Shown here: positions 7,219 to 14,841 of the stretch, in pieces | Layout of the letters: every line of letters begins with the position of its first letter | How positions within the stretch are numbered: position 1 is the first letter of the stretch | Assembly (NCBI RefSeq): GCF_900107505.1 | Contig: NZ_FNQH01000001.1 | Span: forward strand, 1 to 64,000 | Source of the DNA: Trichococcus collinsii | GTDB lineage: Bacteria > Bacillota > Bacilli > Lactobacillales > Aerococcaceae | Length of the DNA: 64,000 bases | Direction: 5' to 3' | The notes under the pieces: generated by a model | What the model was told of the DNA's origin: nothing | Database searches by the model: none | The model's input: only the letters and a program-made list of their open reading frames with translations | Position numbers and translations under genes: made by a program

Positions 7219-7695
7219 TTAAATTTCGGCAGACAGGACGATGGATTCCCAATCTACGTTTTCGACCCTTTCCGAGCCTTCGACCAAGAGGGAATCGAGT
7301 GTGTATTGCTGCAAGCGGGCTTTGAATTGCTGTTCTGCATCGAAGAATACTTCAAGGACTTCCTTTTTTTTGTACTTGATTTTTTCCGCACGCAGGAACA
7401 CCTTTTCGGCCAGATTGGTCGGCCGGACAAAGCTGTGCGTTCCTTCGATTGCTTCATAGATATGCAACATTGTGATTTCTTCAGGGGTCCAGTTCAGTCT
7501 GAATCCGCCGTCCTTACCGGCTTCGGAATCGACCAGTCCTGAAACGACAAGGGAGCGCATCACTTTCTTCAGGTAGGAATCGGAAACAGAAAGACGCTTG
7601 CTTAGGATAGTGCTTTTGATGGGACGTTGCTCGATTTGGGTAGCCAGCATGATCAATATGCAGATGGCCTGTTCCACGCCGCTTTTCATTTTCAT
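7219..7695 (-). CDS. Rrf2-family transcriptional regulator
   Basis: 158 residues with an N-terminal Rrf2 winged helix (SGVEQAICILIMLATQ, SDSYLKKVMRSLVVSGLV, GGFRLNW) and a C-terminal dimer helix. Only one cysteine is present, so it lacks the three-cysteine iron-sulfur site of IscR/NsrR and resembles the cluster-free group such as CymR or YwnA. Start chosen at 7695, where GAAGG stands eight bases upstream; a longer frame begins at 7731 without such a site. A good promoter (TTGAAT-N17-TAAAAT) lies just upstream. Its downstream partner is the Pip-like membrane protein, the probable target. Confidence 0.88.
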   Translation of the reverse strand: MKMKSGVEQAICILIMLATQIEQRPIKSTILSKRLSVSDSYLKKVMRSLVVSGLVDSEAGKDGGFRLNWTPEEITMLHIYEAIEGTHSFVRPTNLAEKVFLRAEKIKYKKKEVLEVFFDAEQQFKARLQQYTLDSLLVEGSERVENVDWESIVLSAEI

Positions 7696-7737
7696 CTTTT
7701 TCGCCTTCTTTCGTAGATATTTTTTATCCATAGATGT

Positions 7738-7766
7738 ATTTTATCTCTTGTGGTTTGATTATTCAA
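7738..7766 (-). promoter_or_regulatory. promoter of the rrf2-pip operon
   Basis: Minus strand TTGAAT (7761-7766), 17-bp spacer, TAAAAT (7738-7743). Confidence 0.65.
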
Positions 7767-7794
7767 GTGAAAAGATCCATTTGATCGCAAAAAA

Positions 7795-7836
7795 ATAGCC
7801 GAGCAAACCAAGAAGCGGTTTGCTCGGTATTTTCTT
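7795..7836 (-). terminator. terminator of hsp20
   Basis: Arms CCGAGCAAACC (7799-7809) and GGTTTGCTCGG (7818-7828), with a T-run on the minus strand after the gene. Confidence 0.85.
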
Positions 7837-7842
7837 TATAGA

Positions 7843-8253
7843 TCAGAATATTTCAATTTTACGTTTAGTTGGAGGAGTAGGTTCTTTCTTAGGCAGCACC
7901 AAGTTCAGTACGCCTTCCGTCAAAGTGGCGGTGATATCTTCTTCGTTGATGCCTTTCAGATAAATTTCCCTGTGGACGGATCCCGAAGAACGTTCTTGGC
8001 GGATGATTTGGCCTTTTTCGTCTTTGTCGACTTTTTCCGATTTGCGATGGGCTGAAATGGAGAGAATGTCGTTATCATAATCCACAGTGATATCCTCTTT
8101 GGCGTAGCCCGGCAGATCGGCTGTCACTTGATAATTGTCCTCGGTTTCATGAACATCCATTTTTATTTCCTGGAAGAAACGATTTTGGAACAGCGATCCG
8201 GTATCCGACAGCAGGTCGAAGAAACTGTTGCTTCTGCGTAACTCGTTTGACAT
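7843..8253 (-). CDS. small heat shock protein, Hsp20/alpha-crystallin family
   Basis: 136 residues. The alpha-crystallin domain runs from about residue 33 (MDVHETEDNYQVTADLPGY) to 125, with the diagnostic GVLNLVLPKKE strand, and the C-terminal I-x-I motif appears as KIEIF. Such proteins form oligomers that hold unfolding proteins without ATP. Start follows AAAGGAG. It is a single gene with its own terminator. A TATACT box at about 8300 may be its -10; I see no CIRCE or clear CtsR site. Confidence 0.92.
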   Translation of the reverse strand: MSNELRRSNSFFDLLSDTGSLFQNRFFQEIKMDVHETEDNYQVTADLPGYAKEDITVDYDNDILSISAHRKSEKVDKDEKGQIIRQERSSGSVHREIYLKGINEEDITATLTEGVLNLVLPKKEPTPPTKRKIEIF

Positions 8254-8469
8254 TTGAAAAATCTCCTTTCTTTTTGTTGAACCTTTTGTTCACCCCCAGT
8301 ATATACCTACGGCCATCATAATTCCACTGATATGGATGCGATTCCAAAACGCGGTTGCAAAGCAATGGCTGATTCCAAACGGGTTGTATGGTAAACTGTT
8401 AGAGGAGTTTTGAGTCAGTTAACGCTTTGCGCCGTGTAATCGGGAAGAGGCCAGAAAGGATAATTAAAT

Positions 8470-9327
8470 ATGAAAAAAATTGAAGCGGGCAGTCTATATC
8501 TTAAACAGCATCGGAATATTTTTCAGTGTCCTATCTGCAAAGGAAGCTTTGAAACGGTGGATGGACATAGTGTTGTTTGCGCGAATGGGCATCATTTTGA
8601 TGTATCAAAAAAGGGGACCCTGCATTTGTTGATGAAGGGAGGCCAGAACGAATACGGCAAGGAGATGCTGTCGAGCCGGAAAAATTTGGCGGATACCGGC
8701 TTTTTTTATCCGTTATTGGATGCTGTTTATGCCCATATCGATAATCCTGAGTCGGCGATAGTCTTGGATGTCGGCTGCGGAGAAGGTTCTCATCTGCATT
8801 ATTTGACTGAAAAAGGCTTAGCTGGAACGAAAGTAGGCTTTGACATATCGAAGGATGCGATCCAGTTGGCGGCTGGGAACTTTTTTGAGGATGCTTTCTG
8901 GTGCGTGGCCGATCTGGCGCATTCACCTTTTGCGGAAAGTGCTTTCGATGCCATCTTGAACATCTTTTCACCATCGCAGTATCAGGAATTCGATCGTGTT
9001 CTGAAGCCGGGCGGAAAGGTCATTAAAGTTGTGCCGAATGCCAAGTATCTGATCGAGTTACGGGAGCAGCTGTACGCCTTGGATACGACAAAGAGAGAGT
9101 ACGACAACCAACAAGTAGTGGATCGATTCTACGAAATATATCCGGATGCTGTCAGCGAAGAAGTCATCTATACAGTGGATCTTGATGAAAAAAGCTATGG
9201 ATGGCTGATGGAGATGACGCCATTATCCTGGGGTGCTTCCGAAGAATCACTAGCAAACGCGGCGGCAAATCCTTTGAAGTCCGTCACTGTGGCAGTCACG
9301 CTTTTGGTCGCCAGCAAAACGATCTGA
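8470..9327 (+). CDS. rlmA: 23S rRNA (guanine-N1)-methyltransferase, RlmA type
   Basis: 285 residues. The N-terminus carries the RlmA zinc finger (CPICKGSF then CANGHHFD, about 20-43); residues 95-200 form the S-adenosylmethionine Rossmann fold with LDVGCGEGSHLHYL. RlmA-type enzymes methylate G745 or, in Gram-positives (RlmAII/TlrB), G748 in 23S rRNA helix 35, near the macrolide site. Which guanine is modified here cannot be read from the sequence. AGAAAGGA precedes the start. Monocistronic as far as visible, upstream of queG. Confidence 0.85.
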   Translation: MKKIEAGSLYLKQHRNIFQCPICKGSFETVDGHSVVCANGHHFDVSKKGTLHLLMKGGQNEYGKEMLSSRKNLADTGFFYPLLDAVYAHIDNPESAIVLDVGCGEGSHLHYLTEKGLAGTKVGFDISKDAIQLAAGNFFEDAFWCVADLAHSPFAESAFDAILNIFSPSQYQEFDRVLKPGGKVIKVVPNAKYLIELREQLYALDTTKREYDNQQVVDRFYEIYPDAVSEEVIYTVDLDEKSYGWLMEMTPLSWGASEESLANAAANPLKSVTVAVTLLVASKTI

Positions 9328-9368
9328 TTTTCGCTCGCCAGCAATGAAGCCCAAGCTTCCAAAAAATG

Positions 9369-9396
9369 TTGACACAGTGGTGTGATATGCTATAAT
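9369..9396 (+). promoter_or_regulatory. promoter of the queG transcript
   Basis: TTGACA (9369), 16-bp spacer, TATAAT (9391). Near-consensus and placed 187 bases before the queG start. Confidence 0.8.
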
Positions 9397-9402
9397 ATGT
9401 AT

Positions 9403-9575
9403 ATCATTTTGTAGCCATTATTATCGTTTTGTTCCACAAAATGACCTTGACCAACGTATCGCATTCGCCGTGCCTGACACCGAAACGATACGTTTTTTTG
9501 TGCGTATTTTCGCAATCTTTTTCGGAGCTCGACGAAGGCACCGAACGGTACAACAAAATACTGATTGTCAGGAGC
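9403..9575 (+). promoter_or_regulatory. structured leader of queG with internal terminator
   Basis: The queG promoter is followed by about 180 untranslated bases. A first hairpin pairs CATTTTGT (9405-9412) with ACAAAATG (9436-9443). A second pairs AACGTATCG (9453-9461) with CGATACGTT (9486-9494) and runs into TTTTTTT, a textbook intrinsic terminator. This is the layout of an attenuator or riboswitch. I do not recognise the preQ1-I or preQ1-II consensus, the obvious guess before a queuosine gene. Confidence 0.6.
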
Positions 9576-9582
9576 AAGAAAA

Positions 9583-10740
9583 ATGAATTTTGCCGCATTG
9601 AAGGCTGAAATAATAGAAGAAAGCAAAAAGCTAGGTATCGATAAATTAGGTTTCACGACTGCCGAACCTTTTGAATATATGTTGGAAAGTTTGAAAGAGC
9701 AGCACGCGAAAGGCCATTCAGTAGGGTTTGAGCACCCGGTTCTGGATGAACGGATTTATCCGGACCGGATATTCGACGCGCCGCAAGCGATCCTTTCTCT
9801 CGCGTTGGCTTACCCGAGCAAAATGACCGAAAAGTCTGAGCGCATGCGCGGGGAACGCCGTGGTAAATTTTCGCGCGCTTCCTGGGGAACTGATTATCAT
9901 GTTATCCTCCGCGACAGGATGGACCGCTTGATTACCTTCATTCAGGAAAAAATTCCGGACGCCCGCTTCAAGCCGATGGTGGACACGGGTGAATTGATCG
10001 ATACCGTAGTGGCGCAGCGGGCAGGACTGGGGTTCATCGGGCGCAATGGGCTATTGATCACGCGCGAGTTCGGGTCCTATGTCTACTTGGGGGAAATCAT
10101 CACGGATATCCCTTTCCCAGCGGATGAGCCGGGTGTCTTCGGCTGTGGGGAGTGCACGCGTTGTGTGGACTTCTGTCCGACCGGAGCGATCCTTGGCAAT
10201 GGCCAATTGAACCCGAATATTTGCCTTTCCTATCAGACACAGACAAAAGGGTACATGCCGGAAGAGTACCGTAAAAAAATCGGACACGTCATTTACGGAT
10301 GTGATATTTGCCAGCAAGTTTGCCCGTATAATCGAGGGATGGATTATCATTTGCATCCCGAGATGGAACCAGAACCGGAAAGCGTCACCCCTGTTCTGCA
10401 ACCGATGCTGACGATTTCGAACCGCGAATTCAAAGAGCAATTCGGACATCTGGCAGGATCGTGGCGCGGCAAAAAGCCGCTGCAGCGCAACGCAGTCATT
10501 GCTTTGGCGAATTACCGAGACCGGACGGCGATTCCGGAATTGCTGCGGATGATTGAGAAGGATCCCCGACCGGTGCTGCGCGGGACGGCTGCTTGGGCCG
10601 TTGCGGAAATTGTGCGCGAAGCCAATCCGGAATTATTGGCTTTTTTCTCCGAACGACTTATAATCGAAGCGGACAAAGAAACCAAAGCCGAAATGGAGAA
10701 GGCTTATCTGAAAATACTTGAAATCAACGAAGCAGATTAA
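9583..10740 (+). CDS. queG: epoxyqueuosine reductase
   Basis: 385 residues. QueG removes the epoxide oxygen from epoxyqueuosine at the wobble position of tRNA, the last step of queuosine synthesis, using cobalamin and two [4Fe-4S] clusters. Both ferredoxin-like motifs are present: [15 protein letters not shown] and [13 protein letters not shown]. The C-terminal part (about 285-385) looks like HEAT repeats ([20 protein letters not shown]), as in longer QueG proteins. The start at ATG 9583 follows AGGAG; an in-frame TTG at 9565 is less likely. It is followed by trmL after 26 bases, so two wobble-base modification genes form one transcript under a terminator-bearing leader. Confidence 0.95.
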   Translation: MNFAALKAEIIEESKKLGIDKLGFTTAEPFEYMLESLKEQHAKGHSVGFEHPVLDERIYPDRIFDAPQAILSLALAYPSKMTEKSERMRGERRGKFSRASWGTDYHVILRDRMDRLITFIQEKIPDARFKPMVDTGELIDTVVAQRAGLGFIGRNGLLITREFGSYVYLGEIITDIPFPADEPGVFGCGECTRCVDFCPTGAILGNGQLNPNICLSYQTQTKGYMPEEYRKKIGHVIYGCDICQQVCPYNRGMDYHLHPEMEPEPESVTPVLQPMLTISNREFKEQFGHLAGSWRGKKPLQRNAVIALANYRDRTAIPELLRMIEKDPRPVLRGTAAWAVAEIVREANPELLAFFSERLIIEADKETKAEMEKAYLKILEINEAD

Positions 10741-10766
10741 TATAACAGAATAAAGGAGTTTCACTT

Positions 10767-11276
10767 ATGACCAACCATATCGTACTATTTGAACCGCAGA
10801 TCCCTGCGAATACAGGCAATATAGCGCGTACTTGCGCTGCAACCAATACAACTTTGCATCTGATCGAACCGTTGGGCTTTTCAACCGATGATAAGCAACT
10901 GAAACGTGCCGGGCTCGATTATTGGCATGACGTGAACATCATCCATCATGCGGATCTGGCGGCTTTCCTCGACTATCTGGGGGACCGCCAGCTCTATCTG
11001 ATCACAAAGTTCGCCGACCGCATCTACAGCGAGGCCGACTTCACGAAGGACGAGGATGTCTTCTTCATCTTCGGTAAAGAGACGACTGGCCTGCCTGAAT
11101 CTTTCATGCAGGAAAACGCTGAAAAATGCCTGCGCATTCCGATGAACGATGAGCATGTGCGCTCCCTGAACCTTTCGAACACTGCCTGCATGATCGTCTA
11201 TGAGGCATTGCGCCAGCAAGGCTTCCCCAATCTGGAACTGACCCATACTTATGAGAACGACAAGTTGAAGGGTTGA
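10767..11276 (+). CDS. trmL: tRNA (cytidine/uridine-34 2'-O)-methyltransferase
   Basis: 169 residues, a SPOUT-class knotted methyltransferase that methylates the ribose of the wobble base in tRNA-Leu isoacceptors. Seen: the N-terminal motif [26 protein letters not shown] in the middle and the C-terminal knot [18 protein letters not shown]. Length is typical (about 155-170). AAAGGAG precedes the start. Co-transcribed with queG, another wobble-modifying enzyme. Confidence 0.93.
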   Translation: MTNHIVLFEPQIPANTGNIARTCAATNTTLHLIEPLGFSTDDKQLKRAGLDYWHDVNIIHHADLAAFLDYLGDRQLYLITKFADRIYSEADFTKDEDVFFIFGKETTGLPESFMQENAEKCLRIPMNDEHVRSLNLSNTACMIVYEALRQQGFPNLELTHTYENDKLKG

Positions 11277-11300
11277 ACGAACCCGTTCGGCTTTTATAAT
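11275..11300 (+). repeat. fragment of the CTAAATTTCTTTC palindrome family (end only)
   Basis: The stretch GAACGAACCCGTTCGGCTTTT nearly equals the right end of the repeats at 44105, 46770 and 56716 (GCGAACCCGTTCAGCTTTT), but the rest of the element is missing. Confidence 0.4.
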
Positions 11301-11310
11301 TGAATCGCAA

Positions 11311-11353
11311 TCCGTTCGGCCGAAAGCAAAAAAGCTTCGGCCGTTCTTTTTTT
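11311..11353 (+). terminator. terminator after trmL
   Basis: Arms CGGCCGAAAGC and GCTTCGGCCG around an A-rich loop, followed by seven T. Confidence 0.85.
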
Positions 11354-11406
11354 ATTTCTGTTGAATAGGTATAATGGATGTAACGGAAAATCGAAAAGGG
11401 GATGGA

Positions 11407-12942
11407 ATGATGGAAAAAGCTGCATTATTGGCCTTACAGAATGGATCGGATGTTCGCGGGATTGCGATTTCGACGGAAAAACATGAAGCGACGCTGACGG
11501 CGGACAAAGTGACGCGCATCGGATATGGTTTCGTTGACTGGCTTCAAAAAGGGAAAAACATCAGCTTGAGCGGCGAAAAGAAAGTCAAAATTGCAATCGG
11601 GCAGGACAGCCGCTTATCCGGAGGTGACATCAAAGCGGCACTAATGGCAGGCATGGCGCCTTATTCCATCGAGATCATCGATGTCGGCCTTTGCACTACG
11701 CCGGCGATGTTCATGTCGACGCAGTACGAAGATTACGCGACGGATGCAGCAATCATGATCACGGCCAGCCATCTTCCTTTTGAATACAACGGGCTGAAAT
11801 TCTTCACCAAAACGGGTGGAGCGGAACACGAAGATATCGAAGAAATTCTGGAATACGCCTACGAAATGCCGGAAGCATTCGCGGAGAAAGAACAAGCCGC
11901 AGTTGTGACCGAGATGGATCTGCTTTCGACTTATGCAGCCGATCTCCAGGAAAAGATCCGCAAAGGCATCGCTTCAGCAGAAAATCCTGAGAAACCTTTG
12001 ACCGGACGCCACATCATCGTGGATGCCGGCAACGGAGCGGGCGGATTCTTTGTGGAACGGGTACTGCAACCATTGGGAGCAGATACTGCCGGCAGCCAAT
12101 TCTTGGACCCTGATGGTACTTTCCCGAATCACGTCCCGAACCCGGACAACAAAGCCGCAATGAAGAGCATCCAGGATGCCGTGATTGCAAACAAGGCCGA
12201 CCTCGGGATCATCTTCGACACGGATGTGGACCGCTCCGCGATTGTCGACAGCGACGGAAAAGCATTTAACCGCAACAATCTGATTGCCTTGATTTCGGCG
12301 GTGTTGTTGAATGAAGAGCCAGGCGCGACGATTGTAACAAATTCGGCGACTTCCGCTCATCTGGAAACGTTCATAACGGAACTTGGCGGGGTCCAGGATC
12401 GTTATCTGACCGGGTACCGGAATGTCATCAACCGCGGCATCGAATTGAATGAAGCGGGCACCAATGCGGTCTTGGCGATCGAAACGAGCGGCCATGCGGC
12501 GCTAAAGGAAAACTATTTCCTGGATGACGGCGCCTACCTGATCGCAAAACTGCTGATTGCGGATGCGCAGCTGTCAACGGAGGGGAAGCGTTTGGGGGAT
12601 CTGATCGCGACGCTTGGTCAGCCGGCTGAAACGATGGAGTACCGCTTTACGATCATCGAAGAACCGATTTTTGAAGTGGGCAATGCCATCATCAAGGATT
12701 TTGCAGCTTTCATCGCTGCGACCGAAGACATGGCTTTGATTGCGGATCATCTTGAGGGCGTGCGCGTGAATCTGAGCGGCCAGTACGGGGAAGGCTGGTT
12801 CATCTTGCGTTTGAGCCTGCATGAGCCATTGTTGGTATGGACAATCGAAAGTGATGCAGTCGGCAAACTGCCGTTGATCGCGAAGACCGTGCTGCCTTTC
12901 TTCAAAGGGCGTCCGGAGTTGGATACAGGGCATCTTCATTAA
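11407..12942 (+). CDS. phosphoglucomutase/phosphomannomutase family protein
   Basis: 511 residues, alpha-D-phosphohexomutase superfamily, interconverting hexose 1- and 6-phosphates through a phosphoserine. The active-site loop reads TASHLPFEYNG (serine at about 118), the metal loop DTDVDR, and the sugar-binding loop ETSGH; all four domains appear complete. The TASHLP form (rather than TASHNP) marks a subgroup with ambiguous glucose/mannose preference, so I do not assign pgm or manB. The start at 11407 follows AAAGGGGATGG; the earlier frame start at 11374 lies over a TATAAT box. It is a single gene between two terminators and could supply sugar nucleotides for cell-wall polymers. Confidence 0.88.
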   Translation: MMEKAALLALQNGSDVRGIAISTEKHEATLTADKVTRIGYGFVDWLQKGKNISLSGEKKVKIAIGQDSRLSGGDIKAALMAGMAPYSIEIIDVGLCTTPAMFMSTQYEDYATDAAIMITASHLPFEYNGLKFFTKTGGAEHEDIEEILEYAYEMPEAFAEKEQAAVVTEMDLLSTYAADLQEKIRKGIASAENPEKPLTGRHIIVDAGNGAGGFFVERVLQPLGADTAGSQFLDPDGTFPNHVPNPDNKAAMKSIQDAVIANKADLGIIFDTDVDRSAIVDSDGKAFNRNNLIALISAVLLNEEPGATIVTNSATSAHLETFITELGGVQDRYLTGYRNVINRGIELNEAGTNAVLAIETSGHAALKENYFLDDGAYLIAKLLIADAQLSTEGKRLGDLIATLGQPAETMEYRFTIIEEPIFEVGNAIIKDFAAFIAATEDMALIADHLEGVRVNLSGQYGEGWFILRLSLHEPLLVWTIESDAVGKLPLIAKTVLPFFKGRPELDTGHLH

Positions 12943-12955
12943 GAAATTTCATCAA

Positions 12956-13005
12956 AAAAAGACTTTGCGGCAGGCATTCAAAAGCCTGGTCGCAAAGTCT
13001 TTTTC
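12956..13005. terminator. bidirectional terminator between the phosphohexomutase and CorC-like genes
   Basis: Arms AAAAGACTTTGCG (12957-12969) and CGCAAAGTCTTTT (12991-13003), A-run left and T-run right. Confidence 0.88.
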
Positions 13006-13011
13006 GTTTTC

Positions 13012-14382
13012 TTATTCGGTTGCTTCGGGTTCTTCTTTTTCTTCTGAATCGGCAGATTCGATATGGTTTTTCAGCTTCCTTGTCGTGAAGATATCGATGA
13101 CGAGGATCGAGTTTTTCTCTTTTTGGATCGCCTTGAAGCGGTAGCCGTGATATGCGATTTCTTCGCCTTCCTTGACGTCATACTTCTGGTCCAGCAGCCA
13201 GCCGCCCATCGTATCCACGTTTTCGTTGTCGATATCCAAGCCGAACAGATCGTTGACATCATCGATCAACATGCGGGCACTGATACGGTAATGGTTTTCG
13301 CCAAGCATAATGAATTCGGGTTGATCTTTCGTCTCGAAATCATCACTGATGTCGCCGACGATTTCTTCCACGATGTCTTCCATCGAAACAAGGCCGCTTG
13401 TGCCGCCGTATTCATCAATCAAAATGGCGACCTGGTTGTGTTCCTTCTGCATTTTGACCAAAAGTTCCTTGATCGGAATCGTTTCGATGACCGTGATGAC
13501 CGGACGAACGAAATCAGTGACGGTGAATTTGCTTTCGTCCTTGTTTTGGACAGCTTCGACAAATGCGGCGAAGACTTCTTTGGTGTTGATGACGCCAACG
13601 ATTGAGTCTTTGTCCTCGCGCATGACCGGATAGCGGGTATATTTTTCCTGTTGGACGACCTTCGCGATATCGGTCAGCGACATGTTGAAGTCCACCGCTA
13701 CGATTTCCGTACGCGGAACCATGATTTCGCGCGCCATCCGCTCATCGAAGTTGAAGACATTTTCCACGAATTGGTACTCTTCGCGGTTGATTTCTCCGCT
13801 CTTCAAGCTTTGGCTCATGATCAGGCGGAGTTCTTCTTCGGACACATTGTCATCCGATTCGCCGATCGTTTTCATCCCGATCGCTTTGGAAATGCCGTTG
13901 GCGGTTTTGTTCAGCACAAAAATCAGTGGGAACATCACGCGGTACCAAATGTTCAACGGTTTTGCGATGCGCAGGCCCATTTTCTCCGTGCGGCTCAAAG
14001 CGACGTTTTTTGGAACGAGTTCACCGATGATGACTTGGATGGAAGTCAAAACAGCGAAGGAAACAACAAAGGACAGGATGGTTGCGGCCGCATCGGGAAT
14101 CGGCAGGTTGCCGAAAAGCGTATCGAACAGGCGTTTAAAGGTAGGATCCCCTAACCAACCAAGAGCAAGGGAAGTGATTGTAACCCCCAGTTGTGTCGCT
14201 GAAAGATAGCTGTCCAGTTTCACGGTCATATTTTTCAATAATTTTGCCTGCGGATTTCCTTCTTCAACAAGGAAATCCAGCCGGGAAGGACGTATCCTAA
14301 CGAGCACATATTCGGACATAACGAAAAATGAAGCGATGAAAAGGATGAGGAAAAATAATAGTAAGCCGGTTGTAATTGACAT
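13012..14382 (-). CDS. CNNM/CorC (HlyC) family membrane protein with CBS domains
   Basis: About 456 residues: an N-terminal DUF21/CNNM membrane domain with three to four helices (about 5-175), two CBS domains (about 205-335, including MVPRTEIVAVD and IDEYGGTSGLVSMEDIVEEI), a C-terminal CorC_HlyC domain (about 350-430) and an acidic tail. The family is linked to magnesium or cobalt export; the older label 'hemolysin' is not supported. The ATG at 14382 matches the usual family start. A strong AGGAGGTG stands at 14419-14426, but it is poorly placed for this ATG, and the in-frame GTG at 14421 lies inside it, so the true start is unsettled. A long structured region lies upstream. Confidence 0.85.
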   Translation of the reverse strand: MSITTGLLLFFLILFIASFFVMSEYVLVRIRPSRLDFLVEEGNPQAKLLKNMTVKLDSYLSATQLGVTITSLALGWLGDPTFKRLFDTLFGNLPIPDAAATILSFVVSFAVLTSIQVIIGELVPKNVALSRTEKMGLRIAKPLNIWYRVMFPLIFVLNKTANGISKAIGMKTIGESDDNVSEEELRLIMSQSLKSGEINREEYQFVENVFNFDERMAREIMVPRTEIVAVDFNMSLTDIAKVVQQEKYTRYPVMREDKDSIVGVINTKEVFAAFVEAVQNKDESKFTVTDFVRPVITVIETIPIKELLVKMQKEHNQVAILIDEYGGTSGLVSMEDIVEEIVGDISDDFETKDQPEFIMLGENHYRISARMLIDDVNDLFGLDIDNENVDTMGGWLLDQKYDVKEGEEIAYHGYRFKAIQKEKNSILVIDIFTTRKLKNHIESADSEEKEEPEATE

Positions 14383-14421
14383 AATTGATTGTCTGCTTCC
14401 ATTAAGGACAACAGACTTCAC

Positions 14422-14630
14422 CTCCTGTGAAATAATGATCCTGGATAGGAAATTTCTTCACGAGATCTCTGGTTTCACGCTGAAACAAATGAAAGCGACC
14501 AAAAGAATCCCTGAAAATACGCGTTTTCGAAAATTCTTTTGGTCTACAGATGATTGTCATCTGATGCGTTCTGTCCCACTGGTGCCACCTACCTTAATAA
14601 TTATTTAAGTAAAATACGGTTATTTCAAAA
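14422..14630 (-). promoter_or_regulatory. promoter and structured leader of the CorC-like gene
   Basis: On the minus strand a TTGAAA-N17-AATAAT promoter (about 14595-14625) is followed by some 160 transcribed bases. These hold the dyad GACCAAAAGAAT/ATTCTTTTGGTC (14498-14549), a 12-bp perfect stem with further pairing in its loop, and a short GGTGGCACC palindrome at about 14573. I do not recognise an M-box or yybP-ykoY consensus. The rest of this gap up to 14841 holds a probable plus-strand promoter region for the penicillin-binding protein (TAAAAT near 14644) and nothing else I can name. Confidence 0.45.
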
Positions 14631-14841
14631 CGATACTTATGCTAAAATTATAAATCAAAATAGAGAAATTGCAACACGAGCGCACTTCTGCGACTTAAGT
14701 CGGGTTTCTTATTTGAGCGATTCCTGTTACTATGATACGGAATCCTGTTATCGCAATGTGCTTTCATGTGAAAAGCTTATGTTGTGTCTCCACTGCCACG
14801 CGCACCGCAAAGGCATTCAGCAAGCCGGGGGGATGTAGAAA

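Noticed and set aside
14570-14585. GGTGGCACC in the CorC-like leader as a T-box
   Set aside because: It lies at the 5' end of the leader, lacks the full T-box consensus and no Stem I or terminator is arranged around it.
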